Source: JARRQJ01 sp037381915 (GTDB lineage: Bacteria; Pseudomonadota; Gammaproteobacteria; DRLM01). From it: DNA of 64,000 nucleotides. The DNA lies in NCBI GenBank assembly GCA_037381915.1, contig JARRQJ010000003.1, forward strand, positions 1 to 64,000, written 5' to 3'. Shown piece by piece: positions 35,631 through 44,611 of the stretch. The translations under genes were made by a program, and so were the position numbers. Numbering within the stretch: position 1 is the first letter of the stretch; the number at the start of each line of letters is the position of its first letter. The notes beneath the pieces are model-generated. The model did not search any database, had not been told where the DNA came from, and saw only the letters and a list, made by a program, of their open reading frames with translations.

Positions 35631-36329
35631 ATGCCCAGTATACTCATCACCGGCAGCAACCGCGGCTTAGGCCTGGAATGGGCACGCCAATACGCCCAGG
35701 AAGATTGGCGCGTCTATGCCACCTGCCGCCATCCGCAAGAGGCGACCGAACTGCATGAACTGGCGGAACGCCATCCCGATCTCAGCGTTCACCGCCTGGA
35801 CGTAACCCGGCAAGCGGAAATCCAGGCACTGGCGGCGGACCTCGGCCAGGAGCCTATCGATATGCTGCTCAACAATGCCGGCGTTTACCTGGAAAAATTC
35901 GATGATGCGGTTAGCGGCGGCCTTTCCTATGACAACTGGTTATATACCCTTCTTGTAAACACCCTCGGTCCGATGCGGGTCAGCGAAGCCTTCATCCCCC
36001 ACTTGGCGCGGAGCGATCGGCGCTTGGTAATCACCATCACCAGCCATATGGGCAGCATCGCCGAGATCAGCAGTCCCGGCAGTTATTATTACCGCTCCAG
36101 CAAGGCGGCTTTGAATGCCAGCATGAAAGGCCTGTCCCTGGAACTCAGGATGCGGGGGATCGGCGTGGTGCTTTTGCATCCCGGCTGGGTTCAAACCCGC
36201 ATGGGCGGTCCCGGTGCACAGATCACCCCGGCCCAAAGCGTCAGCGGAATGCGCACCATAGTCGAGCATTTCAGGCTGGCTGACAGCGGTCGCTTCTTTC
36301 GCTACAACGGCACCGAAATACCCTGGTGA
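35631..36329 (+). CDS. Short-chain dehydrogenase/reductase family oxidoreductase
   Basis: A 232-aa classical SDR. The Rossmann dinucleotide motif is TGSNRGLG near the N-terminus, NNAGVY marks the central motif, the catalytic serine is in TITSHMGSI and the YxxxK pair in YYRSSKAAL. The sequence most resembles the CsgA/sniffer-like carbonyl reductases of ~230 aa (PSILITGSNRGLGLEWARQY). GGAAAGGAGA precedes the ATG by 5-6 bp, a strong ribosome binding site. The substrate is unknown. It is a single-gene unit downstream of ggt. Confidence 0.92.
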   Translation: MPSILITGSNRGLGLEWARQYAQEDWRVYATCRHPQEATELHELAERHPDLSVHRLDVTRQAEIQALAADLGQEPIDMLLNNAGVYLEKFDDAVSGGLSYDNWLYTLLVNTLGPMRVSEAFIPHLARSDRRLVITITSHMGSIAEISSPGSYYYRSSKAALNASMKGLSLELRMRGIGVVLLHPGWVQTRMGGPGAQITPAQSVSGMRTIVEHFRLADSGRFFRYNGTEIPW

Positions 36330-36499
36330 CCGTTCACGAGCACTAGCCGTTGCGCTATGGAACTCCGGGTGTTCACGTCTGTTATTTGCTATGATAGCCG
36401 GTACCTAAGCTTTCCCGACCTTCTCCGCTTGTTTCCGCGATGGCAGGAAACCAGGGGAGCGGATTATGCCGCAAATCGTGATTTATATCGGAGCGAATA

Positions 36500-36877
36500 A
36501 TGAAAATACCAGGCGCAGTGCTTCTAACTGCCATGTTGTTTCCGGCAATTTGTATGGGGGCGGACAAGAACGGCAACTTCGGCAGTTCGCTGCCCGTGGA
36601 GCTGAAGTACTGCGACAGTTATCTTTCCGCCCTGGACGCCTGTCTGGCCGGGCATTGCTATAAGCAAAATATCTTCAATGCCTGGCTGAATGGGTACATC
36701 ACCGCGTATAACGCCTATGTCGACGACACGTTTAATATCATGGGCAAAAGGGACTCGGCATCCTTGAATTTCTGGCTGGCGAATTACTGCAAAAAGCACC
36801 AGCACACCTCATTCGACTCCGCGGTGGGTCATCTGATGACCGAGTTGGCGCCGCAGCGGATCCGGGAGAAACCCTGA
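36500..36877 (+). CDS. Small secreted cysteine-containing protein of unknown function
   Basis: A 125-aa protein I cannot assign. A signal peptide (MKIPGAVLLTAMLFPAICMG, cleavage near GAD) suggests periplasmic location. The mature part has four cysteines (KYCDSYL, DACLAGHCY, NYCKKH) and a helical pattern WLNGYITAYNAYVDD...WLANYCKKH that recalls small periplasmic all-helical proteins of the HdeA or Rap1a/Tai kind; this is a resemblance only. GGAGCGAATA precedes the start. It has no operon partner. Being small, exported and disulfide-capable, it could be an envelope stress or immunity factor. Confidence 0.65.
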   Translation: MKIPGAVLLTAMLFPAICMGADKNGNFGSSLPVELKYCDSYLSALDACLAGHCYKQNIFNAWLNGYITAYNAYVDDTFNIMGKRDSASLNFWLANYCKKHQHTSFDSAVGHLMTELAPQRIREKP

Positions 36878-37139
36878 GTATTAACCTGGAGGAGTGGATC
36901 GGCATAGTCCGAATCCATCGGCCGCGATCATGCTCCCCGCTTAATCTTCACCACGCCCCCTGCTCTCCCGCCAAGGCCCGCAGTCTTGCACGATGATGAC
37001 CATCGCCGGACCGGCCGATCTCCCGGCATCGCAATGCTACCAATCGGTAACAAGGGCGCCGTTGCATTGTGCGGTTCACTCTACTGCAAAGGGGACATGA
37101 GTTCCGTGATCGATGTCATGAGGATATTCGCATAAGCTT

Positions 37140-38687
37140 TTATTCCAATTCCACGACGGTCTGCATGCCGGCATCCCGGGCCTTGGCGCTGTTTGGGCCC
37201 TTCAATAACAAGATCAGCGGCACGACGCACAGCGTGATCCACATCATCAAGCGAAAATCCTGCAAATACGACAATGCCGCCGCCTGACGGGTGACCAGAT
37301 TATTGATGGCCGCCAAGCCCTGGGATGAACCGAGGTCGAATACCCCCGACTCCACGCCCTGCCGCAAACTCGAATTGAAAGGATTGATGTATTCGGAATA
37401 GGCCGCGTGATTGACCTGCAGGTTCTGGGCGAGCCGGGTCATCGCCACGGAGATCCCGATACTGCTGCCGATGTTCCGCATCAGACTGAACAGCGCCGTG
37501 CCTTCGTTGCGGTAGTGGGGTGCAAGTGTCGAAAATGAAACGGTCGACAACGGCACGAAGATAAAACCCAGCCCCAAGCCCTGGGTAATGCCCGTACGCA
37601 CGATATCCCAGCCGGTGATATCCAGATTGAAATTCGTCATTTCCCACAATGACCAGGAAGTCAGGAGCAGGCCCAGGAATATCAGATAGCGGCTGTCGAT
37701 CCTGCCGGATAGCCTGCCCACCGCCATCATGGCGATCATGGTGCCGATCCCGCGCGGCGCCAGGAGGAAACCAATGTCAATCACCGGATAATCCAACAGA
37801 TTCTGCAGAAACGGCGGCAACAAGGCCATAGTGGCGAGCAGAATGATCCCCACGACAAAGATAAAAAGCAGTCCCACGCTGAAATTGCGATCCTTGAACA
37901 ATTGCGGTTCGAAGAAGGGACGCTCATGGGTGAAGATATGGGAGACGAACAGATAGAGCATTAGTCCCCCCAGTATCGCCTCGACGACAATCTCACGGCT
38001 CGCGAACCAATTGAGCGATTCACCGCGGTCGAGCATCATCTGCATGGCGCCGATTCCCAGACTGAGAAAGGCGAAGCCCATCAGATCGAAACGCCGCGAG
38101 CGGTCGATGTCCGTCTCCTGGACGAAAGCCGCGAGCCCGGCCCAGGCAAGCAATCCCACCGGCAAGTTGATATAAAAGACCCACCGCCAGTTATAGTATT
38201 CCGTCAGCCATCCGCCCAGGGTCGGTCCCAAAATGGGTCCCACCATAACCCCCACCCCCCACATCGCCATGGCCGATCCGTGCCTTTCCCGCGGATAGGT
38301 GTCGAGCAGCACCGCCTGCGACAAGGGCACCAGACTGGCGCCGAATATGCCCTGCAAGAGGCGGAACAATACGATCTGGCCGAGACTCTGCGCCATCCCG
38401 CACAGCATCGAGGTCAAGGTAAATCCGATCACCGACCAGACGAATACGCGCTTGCGGCCCAGGCGCGCGCTGAAAAAACCGGTCAGCGGCATGAAGATCG
38501 CCGCAGCCACTATATAAGAGGTCAGGACCCAGGAAATCTGATCCTGGGTGGCCGACATACTCCCCTGCATATGCGGCAGCGCCACATTGGCTATCGTGGT
38601 GTCCACCCCCTGCATGATGGTGGCCAACATCAAGGACAGGGCGATGAAGCCCTGGTGCCCGGCTGAATCGCTGTGCTTGGCTGTCAC
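37140..38687 (-). CDS. emrB: DHA2-family MFS multidrug transporter (EmrB-like)
   Basis: A 515-aa inner-membrane drug/proton antiporter with about 14 transmembrane segments. Signatures are TIMQGVDTTIANVALPHMQGSM (seen as MQGVDTTIANVALP), WVLTSYIVAAAIFMPLTGFFSARLGRK (core: PLTGFFSARLGRK), RLLQGIFGASLVPLSQAV and GPILGPTLGGWL (motif C of antiporters). It follows an EmrA-like adaptor by 10 bp and a MarR-type regulator upstream, so the three form a tripartite efflux unit that needs a TolC-like outer-membrane channel encoded elsewhere. Substrate unknown; uncouplers and hydrophobic drugs are typical. Confidence 0.94.
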   Translation of the reverse strand: MTAKHSDSAGHQGFIALSLMLATIMQGVDTTIANVALPHMQGSMSATQDQISWVLTSYIVAAAIFMPLTGFFSARLGRKRVFVWSVIGFTLTSMLCGMAQSLGQIVLFRLLQGIFGASLVPLSQAVLLDTYPRERHGSAMAMWGVGVMVGPILGPTLGGWLTEYYNWRWVFYINLPVGLLAWAGLAAFVQETDIDRSRRFDLMGFAFLSLGIGAMQMMLDRGESLNWFASREIVVEAILGGLMLYLFVSHIFTHERPFFEPQLFKDRNFSVGLLFIFVVGIILLATMALLPPFLQNLLDYPVIDIGFLLAPRGIGTMIAMMAVGRLSGRIDSRYLIFLGLLLTSWSLWEMTNFNLDITGWDIVRTGITQGLGLGFIFVPLSTVSFSTLAPHYRNEGTALFSLMRNIGSSIGISVAMTRLAQNLQVNHAAYSEYINPFNSSLRQGVESGVFDLGSSQGLAAINNLVTRQAAALSYLQDFRLMMWITLCVVPLILLLKGPNSAKARDAGMQTVVELE

Positions 38688-38697
38688 GGTGCCGGTG

Positions 38698-39777
38698 TCA
38701 CAGGGTCAAGCCGAGCAGGCTGCGTTGGTGTCCCGTGTCGATCTCCACCCAGGAACTCAGCCCCGCCCGAACCGCCGGCAGCTTCGCGTCGGCGGCGATA
38801 CGGATGCGCACCGGCACGCGCTGCACAATCTTGACCCAGTTGCCGATGGCGTTCTGCGCCGGGATCACCGCGAACTCCGACCCGGTGGCAGGACTCAGGC
38901 TGTCGACCACCCCTGACCACTTTCTGCCAGGATAGCTGTCGATCCGCAGCTTAACGGCCTGGCCGGGATGTACATAGGTGAGATCGGTTTCAGTGAAGTT
39001 CGCCTCGACCCACATGTGTTTGTCCGCCACCAATGCCATGGCGGTATTCCCGGCCTTGAGGTATTGGCCCGGCTCGGGAAGTCTGCTAACGCTGCCCGGG
39101 AGCGAGGCGCGAACCTCTGTGTGGTGCAGATCAAGTTCGGCCTGCGCCAGCTCTGCGGACGCGGCGAGATAGTCGGGGTGTTTATCCATCGGGGTGTCGA
39201 TTCCGCCGCCCAGTGATTGGGCGATACGCTTCAGATCCTGCCGCAGGGCCGTTATCTGCTGCGCGGTGACTTTGACATTGTGTTCGACCTTGTCCAGTTT
39301 GGAAGCGGAGACAAAACTCTTCGAGGCCAAATCACGTACGCGCCGCCGTTCCTTGAGGGCATAGGCATGGTTGGTCCGGGCCACATCGATCTCGGCCTGT
39401 TTCTCGAGATAGCTTTGCTTGAGCGCCGCCAGATCAGTGCGGACCTGCGCGAGCTTGGCTTGCGCCCTGTCCACCGCTACCCGAAACGGCGCGGGATCCA
39501 GGCGAAACAGCACCTGCCCCGCCTTTACCTCCTGATTCTCTTTTACCAGGACGTCTTGCACGGTCCCCGCCACCTCCGCACTGACCGGCACAATATCGGC
39601 CTTGAGGTAGGCATCGTCGGTGGCCACATAGCGTCCACCCTTGAGATAGAAAACCAGACCGATCAATCCGGCCACCAGAGGTACGATAATCAGCAACAGC
39701 AACCGCTTTACGCGCCTGCCTGCAGGCCGAGTGCGAGATGCTGAGGCCGCGAAAGAATTTGATGCCATATCGTCCAT
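38698..39777 (-). CDS. emrA: HlyD/EmrA-type periplasmic adaptor
   Basis: A 359-aa membrane-fusion protein linking the EmrB-like pump to an outer-membrane channel. A short cytoplasmic N-terminus precedes one transmembrane helix (LLLLIIVPLVAGLIGLVFYL, residues ~26-45). Then come the lipoyl half-motifs (TDDAYLKADIVPVSAEVAGTV; LVKENQEVKAGQVLFRLDP in pieces), a long coiled-coil hairpin (~95-200) and the beta-barrel (AGNTAMALVADKHMWVEANF). The start could also be the ATG three codons later. It is 20 bp downstream of the marR-like gene. Confidence 0.93.
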   Translation of the reverse strand: MDDMASNSFAASASRTRPAGRRVKRLLLLIIVPLVAGLIGLVFYLKGGRYVATDDAYLKADIVPVSAEVAGTVQDVLVKENQEVKAGQVLFRLDPAPFRVAVDRAQAKLAQVRTDLAALKQSYLEKQAEIDVARTNHAYALKERRRVRDLASKSFVSASKLDKVEHNVKVTAQQITALRQDLKRIAQSLGGGIDTPMDKHPDYLAASAELAQAELDLHHTEVRASLPGSVSRLPEPGQYLKAGNTAMALVADKHMWVEANFTETDLTYVHPGQAVKLRIDSYPGRKWSGVVDSLSPATGSEFAVIPAQNAIGNWVKIVQRVPVRIRIAADAKLPAVRAGLSSWVEIDTGHQRSLLGLTL

Positions 39778-39797
39778 ATCGATACTTCAAAAATAAT

Positions 39798-40229
39798 TTA
39801 CTGGGAACGGGCGCCGAGGTTGTCGCGCAGCCTTTTCAGCACCAGGAGAAATTGTCGATACTCATTGTCATCGAGACCTTTCAGGGCATCCATGCGGATC
39901 GCTTCGCCGACTCGCGCTATGGCCTCAAGCTGCGGTGAGGCCGCGGAAGTGAGAAATAACTGGTAGGCGCGGCGATCATGCGGGTCGCTGCGCCGCTCGA
40001 CCAAGCCGCCCGCCGCCAACTGGTCGATGAGCCGGGCAAGCGTGATGGGCTGGATTTCCAACAATTCCGCGAGATCTACCTGACGAATGCCTTGGCGCCG
40101 TGAAATGTTAACGAGAACACGCGCCTGGGCCAGGGTCAGTTCGCTCCCCTCCAGGCGTTGCTGAAACGCACGCCGCATCAGGCGGGAAGCATCGGCCAAT
40201 AGAAACCCCAACGTCTCTTGTCCCGTCAT
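39798..40229 (-). CDS. MarR-family regulator of the efflux operon
   Basis: A 143-aa winged-helix repressor. The MarR signature region is ELTLAQARVLVNISRRQGIRQVDLAELL followed by the recognition helix QPITLARLIDQLAAGGLVERR and the wing SDPHDRRAYQLFLT (pieces of the family pattern DPxDRRxxxxxLT). It is the first gene of the marR-emrA-emrB unit and most likely represses it through the AT-rich upstream DNA, releasing on ligand binding. The ligand is unknown. Length is standard. Confidence 0.94.
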   Translation of the reverse strand: MTGQETLGFLLADASRLMRRAFQQRLEGSELTLAQARVLVNISRRQGIRQVDLAELLEIQPITLARLIDQLAAGGLVERRSDPHDRRAYQLFLTSAASPQLEAIARVGEAIRMDALKGLDDNEYRQFLLVLKRLRDNLGARSQ

Positions 40230-40262
40230 TCTAATACCCTATATATATCATATGTAACGCTC

Positions 40263-40343
40263 ATTATATTTAGCATATATTATTTACCTGTCAAGCCTTC
40301 CTTGCCGCAAGGAAATAAATATATTGCCAATCAATGATATATT
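40263..40343 (-). promoter_or_regulatory. AT-rich promoter/operator of the MarR-EmrAB operon
   Basis: On the minus strand a TTGACA (40294-40289) is followed after 17 bp by AAATAT (40271-40266), or after 20 bp by a perfect TATAAT (40268-40263). Just upstream lie AATATATT (40318-40325) and ATATATT (40337-40343), an AT-rich dyad with 11-bp spacing suited to a MarR dimer. The block is far more AT-rich than surrounding DNA. Box choice is tentative. Confidence 0.45.
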
Positions 40344-40522
40344 ATGAACAGCCTCTCGCACGGTCGGCATCCGCACCGATGAAATGCCTTGAACTTGAGC
40401 ATGACCCCCTTCTCTAAAGCGGGATAGCAAGGTGCTCAACGGCGGCAAACTGACTACCATGGGGATTTAAGCGCAGCGTCGCGCCGCCGCAATCCAAAAT
40501 TCGCCAACGATGAGGGCGTATC

Positions 40523-41359
40523 ATGACGTTCAGCGACAAGTTTCGCGTAAAACCAGGTCATAAACTGGCTCTTTCCGCCATCGACCCCGCCTACAAAGAA
40601 CACCACCGGAACAAGCAGGATGCACAGGCCGAAATCGACCACAACGCTCGACGGCTGGTGGAATTGCAGTATCTCCTGTACGCCGAGGGACAACGCGGAC
40701 TGCTGATCTGCCTCCAGGCAATGGACACCGGAGGTAAGGACGGCACCATCCGTCACGTGCTCAGCTACATGAATCCGCAAGGCTGCCGGGTACAGGCCTT
40801 CAAGGTCCCGACACACGAGGAAGCGGCCCACGACTTTTTGTGGCGCGCCCATAAGGTCACCCCCCGCCGCGGTGAAGTCGTCATATTCAACCGCTCCCAT
40901 TATGAGGATGTACTGGTGGCCCGTGTCCACAAGCTGGTTTCGGAATCCCTTTGGTCCAAGCGCTATGACGCAATCAATGCCTTCGAAAAACTGCTGGCTG
41001 ACAACAATACCCACGTTCTCAAATTCTTTCTCCACATCAGCAAGGACGAACAACTCAAGCGCTTCAAAAAACGCCTGGAAGACCCGGCGCGCCATTGGAA
41101 AATCAGTGAGGCGGATTATGCGGAACGTCACTACTGGGAAGAATACCAAAAGGCCTACGAAGACGCCCTGACGCGCTGCAGCACCGAGCAGGCACCTTGG
41201 TACGTGATTCCCGCCGATCACAAATGGTTTCGCAATCTGGCAATATCAAGGATTGTCGTCGAATACCTGGAAGGACTGGATATGCGCTTCCCCGCGCCCA
41301 CAGTAAATATCGCAAACATCAAGAAGGAATATCACGAGGCACAGAATGAGGAACGGTAA
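40523..41359 (+). CDS. ppk2: Polyphosphate kinase 2 family protein
   Basis: A 278-aa PPK2 enzyme, which uses polyphosphate to phosphorylate nucleotides. The Walker A is MDTGGKDGTIRHV (residues ~67-79), the Walker B/second motif is VVIFNRSHYEDVL (~119-131) and the lid region is KFFLHISKDEQLKRFKKRLEDP. The N-terminal KLALSAIDPAYK and the one-domain length fit the short single-domain PPK2 proteins (class I or III). Whether it makes ATP/GTP from diphosphates or monophosphates cannot be told by eye. Single-gene unit divergent from the marR-like gene. Confidence 0.93.
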   Translation: MTFSDKFRVKPGHKLALSAIDPAYKEHHRNKQDAQAEIDHNARRLVELQYLLYAEGQRGLLICLQAMDTGGKDGTIRHVLSYMNPQGCRVQAFKVPTHEEAAHDFLWRAHKVTPRRGEVVIFNRSHYEDVLVARVHKLVSESLWSKRYDAINAFEKLLADNNTHVLKFFLHISKDEQLKRFKKRLEDPARHWKISEADYAERHYWEEYQKAYEDALTRCSTEQAPWYVIPADHKWFRNLAISRIVVEYLEGLDMRFPAPTVNIANIKKEYHEAQNEER

Positions 41360-41709
41360 TCCGCCTACACCGCTCCCAGGATAAAGCCGTTCCGCGGAGA
41401 CGGAGCGTGCGCAAGCAAATTGCCTGTCGATGGTTTTAAAAGTCCGCGACGGAACAGATTACGACAGACTCCGCGCCGAGGCGTCCTGGCGGTGACCCGA
41501 CGACGTTCTGGTGCTGTTTAACACTTTGATCGCTAAAGCGCCAAACCGTGGTCGGGCGGCTCGGCCACCAGCGGCTTACCGCCGTCTAAAGCATTCCGGT
41601 GACACGTAAAGAAATCAACCGATGTACCGAAATAGAGTATGCGGCCGGTTGGACCGCAAGCTGCCCATTTCAGCGTTCTGGGGACTGTACGAACTAAGCC
41701 AGGTGTGTC
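41360..41709. other. 350-bp region upstream of the receiver-PilZ gene
   Basis: No gene is supported between ppk2 and the receiver-PilZ gene. The only clear element is the FliA-like promoter at 41607-41633. Short GC-rich inverted repeats just after ppk2 (about 41384-41404) may end its transcript, but no T tract follows. Confidence 0.4.
41607..41633 (+). promoter_or_regulatory. Candidate sigma-28 (FliA) promoter
   Basis: TAAAGAAA at 41607-41614 and ACCGAAAT at 41626-41633 are separated by 11 bp. The FliA consensus is TAAAGTTT-N11-GCCGATAA, so the TAAAG, spacing and CCGA core all match. It lies 76 bp before the receiver-PilZ start codon on the coding strand. A link to flagellar gene control is inferred; no flagellar gene is in the window. 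Confidence 0.45.
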
Positions 41710-42477
41710 ATGAGTGACAACAAGTTTGCATTGGTCATCGATGATTCCGTTTCCATACGGCAACAGGTCGTCTCGATTCTACGCGGTAACGACGACGTCG
41801 GGGAGGTTTTGGAAGCCGACAATCCCGACCAAGCCCTGGAGGTATTGCTGCAACACGACGGCAATCTGCAATTTATCGTCAGCGACTGGAATCTGTCCGG
41901 AATGCCGTTGAAGGAGCTTCTCAAGCTCATACAGTATCAGCCGCGCCTGGCCGGGGCGCCGCTGTTGTTAATGGTCGATGACGGCAATCAGAATGCCAAG
42001 ATGGCGGCCAAGGAAACGGGAGCGACAGCGGTGTTATCGACCCCTCTCGATCCCGAGCGATTACTGGTCATGAGCATGGCGGTGACCGGGACCGTGGATC
42101 GGCGCAGGGCCAAGCGCATCACCCCGTTTATCGACTGCGAGATTGACCTCGGCTTTGCAAAATCGCAAAAGAGTCAGGGGGCGGACATCGTCAACATATC
42201 CGATTCGGGCATATTGCTGCGCACCGCGGTACCAACGCCGGGCACCGGCTACGTATACGATATCGCGAACGTGAGCTTGCGACCCGCCGTGGGTGAATCG
42301 ATCAAACTGTCCGCCAAGATCCTGCGTATCGAAGCGGCGGAGCAATACAGCGATGTGGAGAAGAAGGTCTTTATGGCACTCGCCTACGAAAACATGAATG
42401 AGTCTGTTGGCAAATCCCTGAGACAATATCTCATCATGAATGACCTCCAGGACTTCGGTGGTGAATTCACCGTATAG
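41710..42477 (+). CDS. CheY-like receiver fused to a PilZ domain
   Basis: A 255-aa two-domain signalling protein. The receiver (residues ~5-122) keeps the acidic pair D11/D12 and phosphoacceptor D59 (IVSDWNLSG). The near-invariant lysine of the KP motif is replaced: the motif reads LSTPLD with T111 in its place. The C-terminal PilZ domain has the c-di-GMP-binding pieces RRRAKR (131-136) and NISDSG (162-167). It could couple phosphorylation or an unphosphorylated conformational input to c-di-GMP control of motility. The GTGTGTC ATG context has no strong ribosome binding site. A FliA-like promoter precedes it. Confidence 0.9.
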   Translation: MSDNKFALVIDDSVSIRQQVVSILRGNDDVGEVLEADNPDQALEVLLQHDGNLQFIVSDWNLSGMPLKELLKLIQYQPRLAGAPLLLMVDDGNQNAKMAAKETGATAVLSTPLDPERLLVMSMAVTGTVDRRRAKRITPFIDCEIDLGFAKSQKSQGADIVNISDSGILLRTAVPTPGTGYVYDIANVSLRPAVGESIKLSAKILRIEAAEQYSDVEKKVFMALAYENMNESVGKSLRQYLIMNDLQDFGGEFTV

Positions 42478-42531
42478 GCCGGCCGCTCGCTTCCTGGCCG
42501 ATCAGCCCGATGAGGGGAATCAACGCATTCC

Positions 42532-43521
42532 CTAGACCACCAGTCGCTGGATGGCCGCCAGCGAGCCCGCACTGATGGCCGACCACAGCAGCAAACCCAG
42601 CACCAGCGGCCGCGGCCCTACTGTTCTCAGCGCCTCTCTGGACACACCGGCACCGATCAGAAACAGGGTCAGGGTCATGAACCGCTCCGCCACAGCGGTT
42701 ATGGCAGGCGCGGCGCCCGCCACCGCCGGTAGCAGCGTTCGCACCGTCGACGCCAGCAGAAACAAACCAATAAACCAGGGGATGGTGATGCGGGCAGTGG
42801 CGACGCCCGACTTGCCGGCGCGGAGTCGGTGTGTCATCGCTACCAGCAAGGTGACCGGCACGATCCATAAGGCCCTGGAAAGTTTCACCGCGGTCGCTAC
42901 CCGCAGGGCATGGTGGCCGTAGGCGGCCGCCGCGCCAACCACGGATGAGATATCGTGGATGGCCACCCCCGCCCACGTACCAAACTGGGTCTGATCGAGC
43001 CCCAGGTGACGGCCGGCCAGAGGGAACAGATAGAGTGCCGCCGCATTGAGCAGAAACACCGTCCCCAGGGCCGCCGACATTTCGGCCCCCTCCGCCGCTA
43101 TCACGGCACCCACCGCGGCAATCGCGGAGCCCCCGCAAATCGCCGTGCCGGCACACACCAGTGTTACCGTGGCAGCCGGAATGCGCATCCATCGCCCCAG
43201 GACATGACCCGCCGCCCAAGTGAGCGCGATGCTCACCGCGGTGAACCAGAAGCCATGCAAGCCCACCCGCCCTACCACGTGCAGATCCATGCTGAAACCC
43301 AGGGCCACCACCGAGATCTGCAATAGCCGGTGCGCCGTGACCCTGGTCAGAGCGGCATGGGGATTGCCTGTTAGCAGGGCCAACGCCATGCCCGCCGCCA
43401 GCGCCTGCGGCGGTGACAACACGCCCGCCAGGCAGGCCCACCCAACGCCCAATAATAAGGCCACGGCGAACCTGGATGAGGATACGGCGCATATCGCGGG
43501 ATGATGGCTTTCGCTTGCCAC
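42532..43521 (-). CDS. yeiH: YeiH-family putative sulfate exporter
   Basis: A 329-aa polytopic inner-membrane protein of the UPF0324/YeiH family with about nine or ten hydrophobic segments. Diagnostic stretches are LLQISVVALGFSMDL, TLVCAGTAICGGSAIAAVGAVI (core: GTAICGGSAIAA) and GTWAGVAIHDISSVVGAA. The family is annotated as sulfate or sulfite-related transport without firm proof. It is divergent from a LysR regulator like E. coli yeiH/yeiE, which supports that regulator controlling it. Sequence looks complete. Confidence 0.9.
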   Translation of the reverse strand: MASESHHPAICAVSSSRFAVALLLGVGWACLAGVLSPPQALAAGMALALLTGNPHAALTRVTAHRLLQISVVALGFSMDLHVVGRVGLHGFWFTAVSIALTWAAGHVLGRWMRIPAATVTLVCAGTAICGGSAIAAVGAVIAAEGAEMSAALGTVFLLNAAALYLFPLAGRHLGLDQTQFGTWAGVAIHDISSVVGAAAAYGHHALRVATAVKLSRALWIVPVTLLVAMTHRLRAGKSGVATARITIPWFIGLFLLASTVRTLLPAVAGAAPAITAVAERFMTLTLFLIGAGVSREALRTVGPRPLVLGLLLWSAISAGSLAAIQRLVV

Positions 43522-43570
43522 AGTGCGGATCTCCCCAGTGAAGACAAGCTGAGCTTAGAGACTATTTATA

Positions 43571-43583
43571 CATTTAAAAAATG
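43571..43583. promoter_or_regulatory. Candidate LysR operator between yeiH and yeiE-like genes
   Basis: CATTT-N3-AAATG at 43571-43583 is a perfect dyad inside an AT-rich 99-bp divergent intergenic region, flanked by TATA runs on both sides. It is placed about 38 bp before the LysR start and about 50 bp before yeiH, as expected for an autoregulating LysR protein. The T-N11-A criterion is met by several overlapping registers. Confidence 0.4.
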
Positions 43584-43620
43584 CATATAATTTATACAAT
43601 TCATAGCCTGAGGTTATGCC

Positions 43621-44547
43621 TTGAATCTGAATCATTTGGCCATCTTCCAGGCCGTGGCCGAAGCTGGCAGTATCGGCGGCGGTGCTGCGCGCCTGCATAT
43701 CAGTCAGCCCGCGGTATCCAAACAACTCAAAGACTTCGAATCCTCGCTGGGTCTGCCCCTTTTCGACCGTCTGCCCAAGGGGGTCCGCTTGACCGGGGCG
43801 GGCGTGCAATTACTGGTCTTCGCCCAGCGAATAAGCGCCGCCGAAGCGGCGGCCGAACGGACGCTGGCGGATATGCGCGGTCTGCATGCCGGCAAACTGG
43901 CCATCGGCGCCAGCACCACCATCGGCAATTACCTGTTGCCCGCCACGCTCGCCGAATTCCGGCGGGCCCATCCAGGCATCGAAATCGCGCTGGAAATCGC
44001 CAATACCGAAGTCATTCAACATAAGCTGCTGGACAGCGCCCTGGACCTGGGCCTCACCGAAGGTTTCGTGGAGAGTGACGAACTGTACGCGGAGGTGTTT
44101 GCTATGGACCAGATTGTGGTGATCGCCGCACCCGATCATCATTTGGCGAAACGTAGCCGTCTCTCTCTACACGAACTTTGCGATGAAACCTGCGTGCTGC
44201 GCGAACCGGGTTCCGGTACCCGCTCGGTAATCGAACATATGCTCATGCAACGGGGCTTAGAGCACAAACCGGCCATGTCGCTCGGCAGCACGGAGGCGAT
44301 CAAGCGGGCCGTGGCCGATGGCGCCGGGATTTCCCTGGTATCCAGACTGGCGGTGAGCGACGAACTGGACGGCGGAACCCTGGTGCTGCTGCCGGTGGAC
44401 GACTTGCAGCTGGAACGCCCACTGCACAAACTCAGTTTACGCGACAAACAACCCAGTCGCGCCGTGCAGGTCTTTGCGGCGTTGCTCCCTCTCCACGTCT
44501 CGGGACGCGGACTTATTTGTCCGCCTCCGTCGGAACCACGTCAATGA
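43621..44547 (+). CDS. LysR-family regulator (YeiE/CysL-like)
   Basis: A 308-aa LysR-type activator. The helix-turn-helix is AEAGSIGGGAARLHISQPAVSKQLKDFE (core SQPAVSKQLKDFE), followed by a long linker helix and a periplasmic-binding-like effector domain with GASTTIGNYLLPATLAEF, a stretch shared with YeiE and CbbR relatives. Translation appears to begin at TTG (43621): TGAGG lies 9 bp upstream and the nearby ATG (43617) is in another frame with an immediate stop. Divergent from yeiH, its likely target. The effector is unknown; sulfite is proposed for YeiE. Confidence 0.92.
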   Translation: MNLNHLAIFQAVAEAGSIGGGAARLHISQPAVSKQLKDFESSLGLPLFDRLPKGVRLTGAGVQLLVFAQRISAAEAAAERTLADMRGLHAGKLAIGASTTIGNYLLPATLAEFRRAHPGIEIALEIANTEVIQHKLLDSALDLGLTEGFVESDELYAEVFAMDQIVVIAAPDHHLAKRSRLSLHELCDETCVLREPGSGTRSVIEHMLMQRGLEHKPAMSLGSTEAIKRAVADGAGISLVSRLAVSDELDGGTLVLLPVDDLQLERPLHKLSLRDKQPSRAVQVFAALLPLHVSGRGLICPPPSEPRQ

Positions 44548-44611
44548 AGCAAATTGATGCGTCGGCTTAGGAAGAAGACGACCAACCCCGGAAGACCACC
44601 CCACCTCGTGG

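Noticed and set aside
42467..43492. Second large minus-strand frame over yeiH
   Set aside because: Glycine-, arginine- and histidine-rich shadow frame; the overlapping frame shows clear YeiH membrane motifs.
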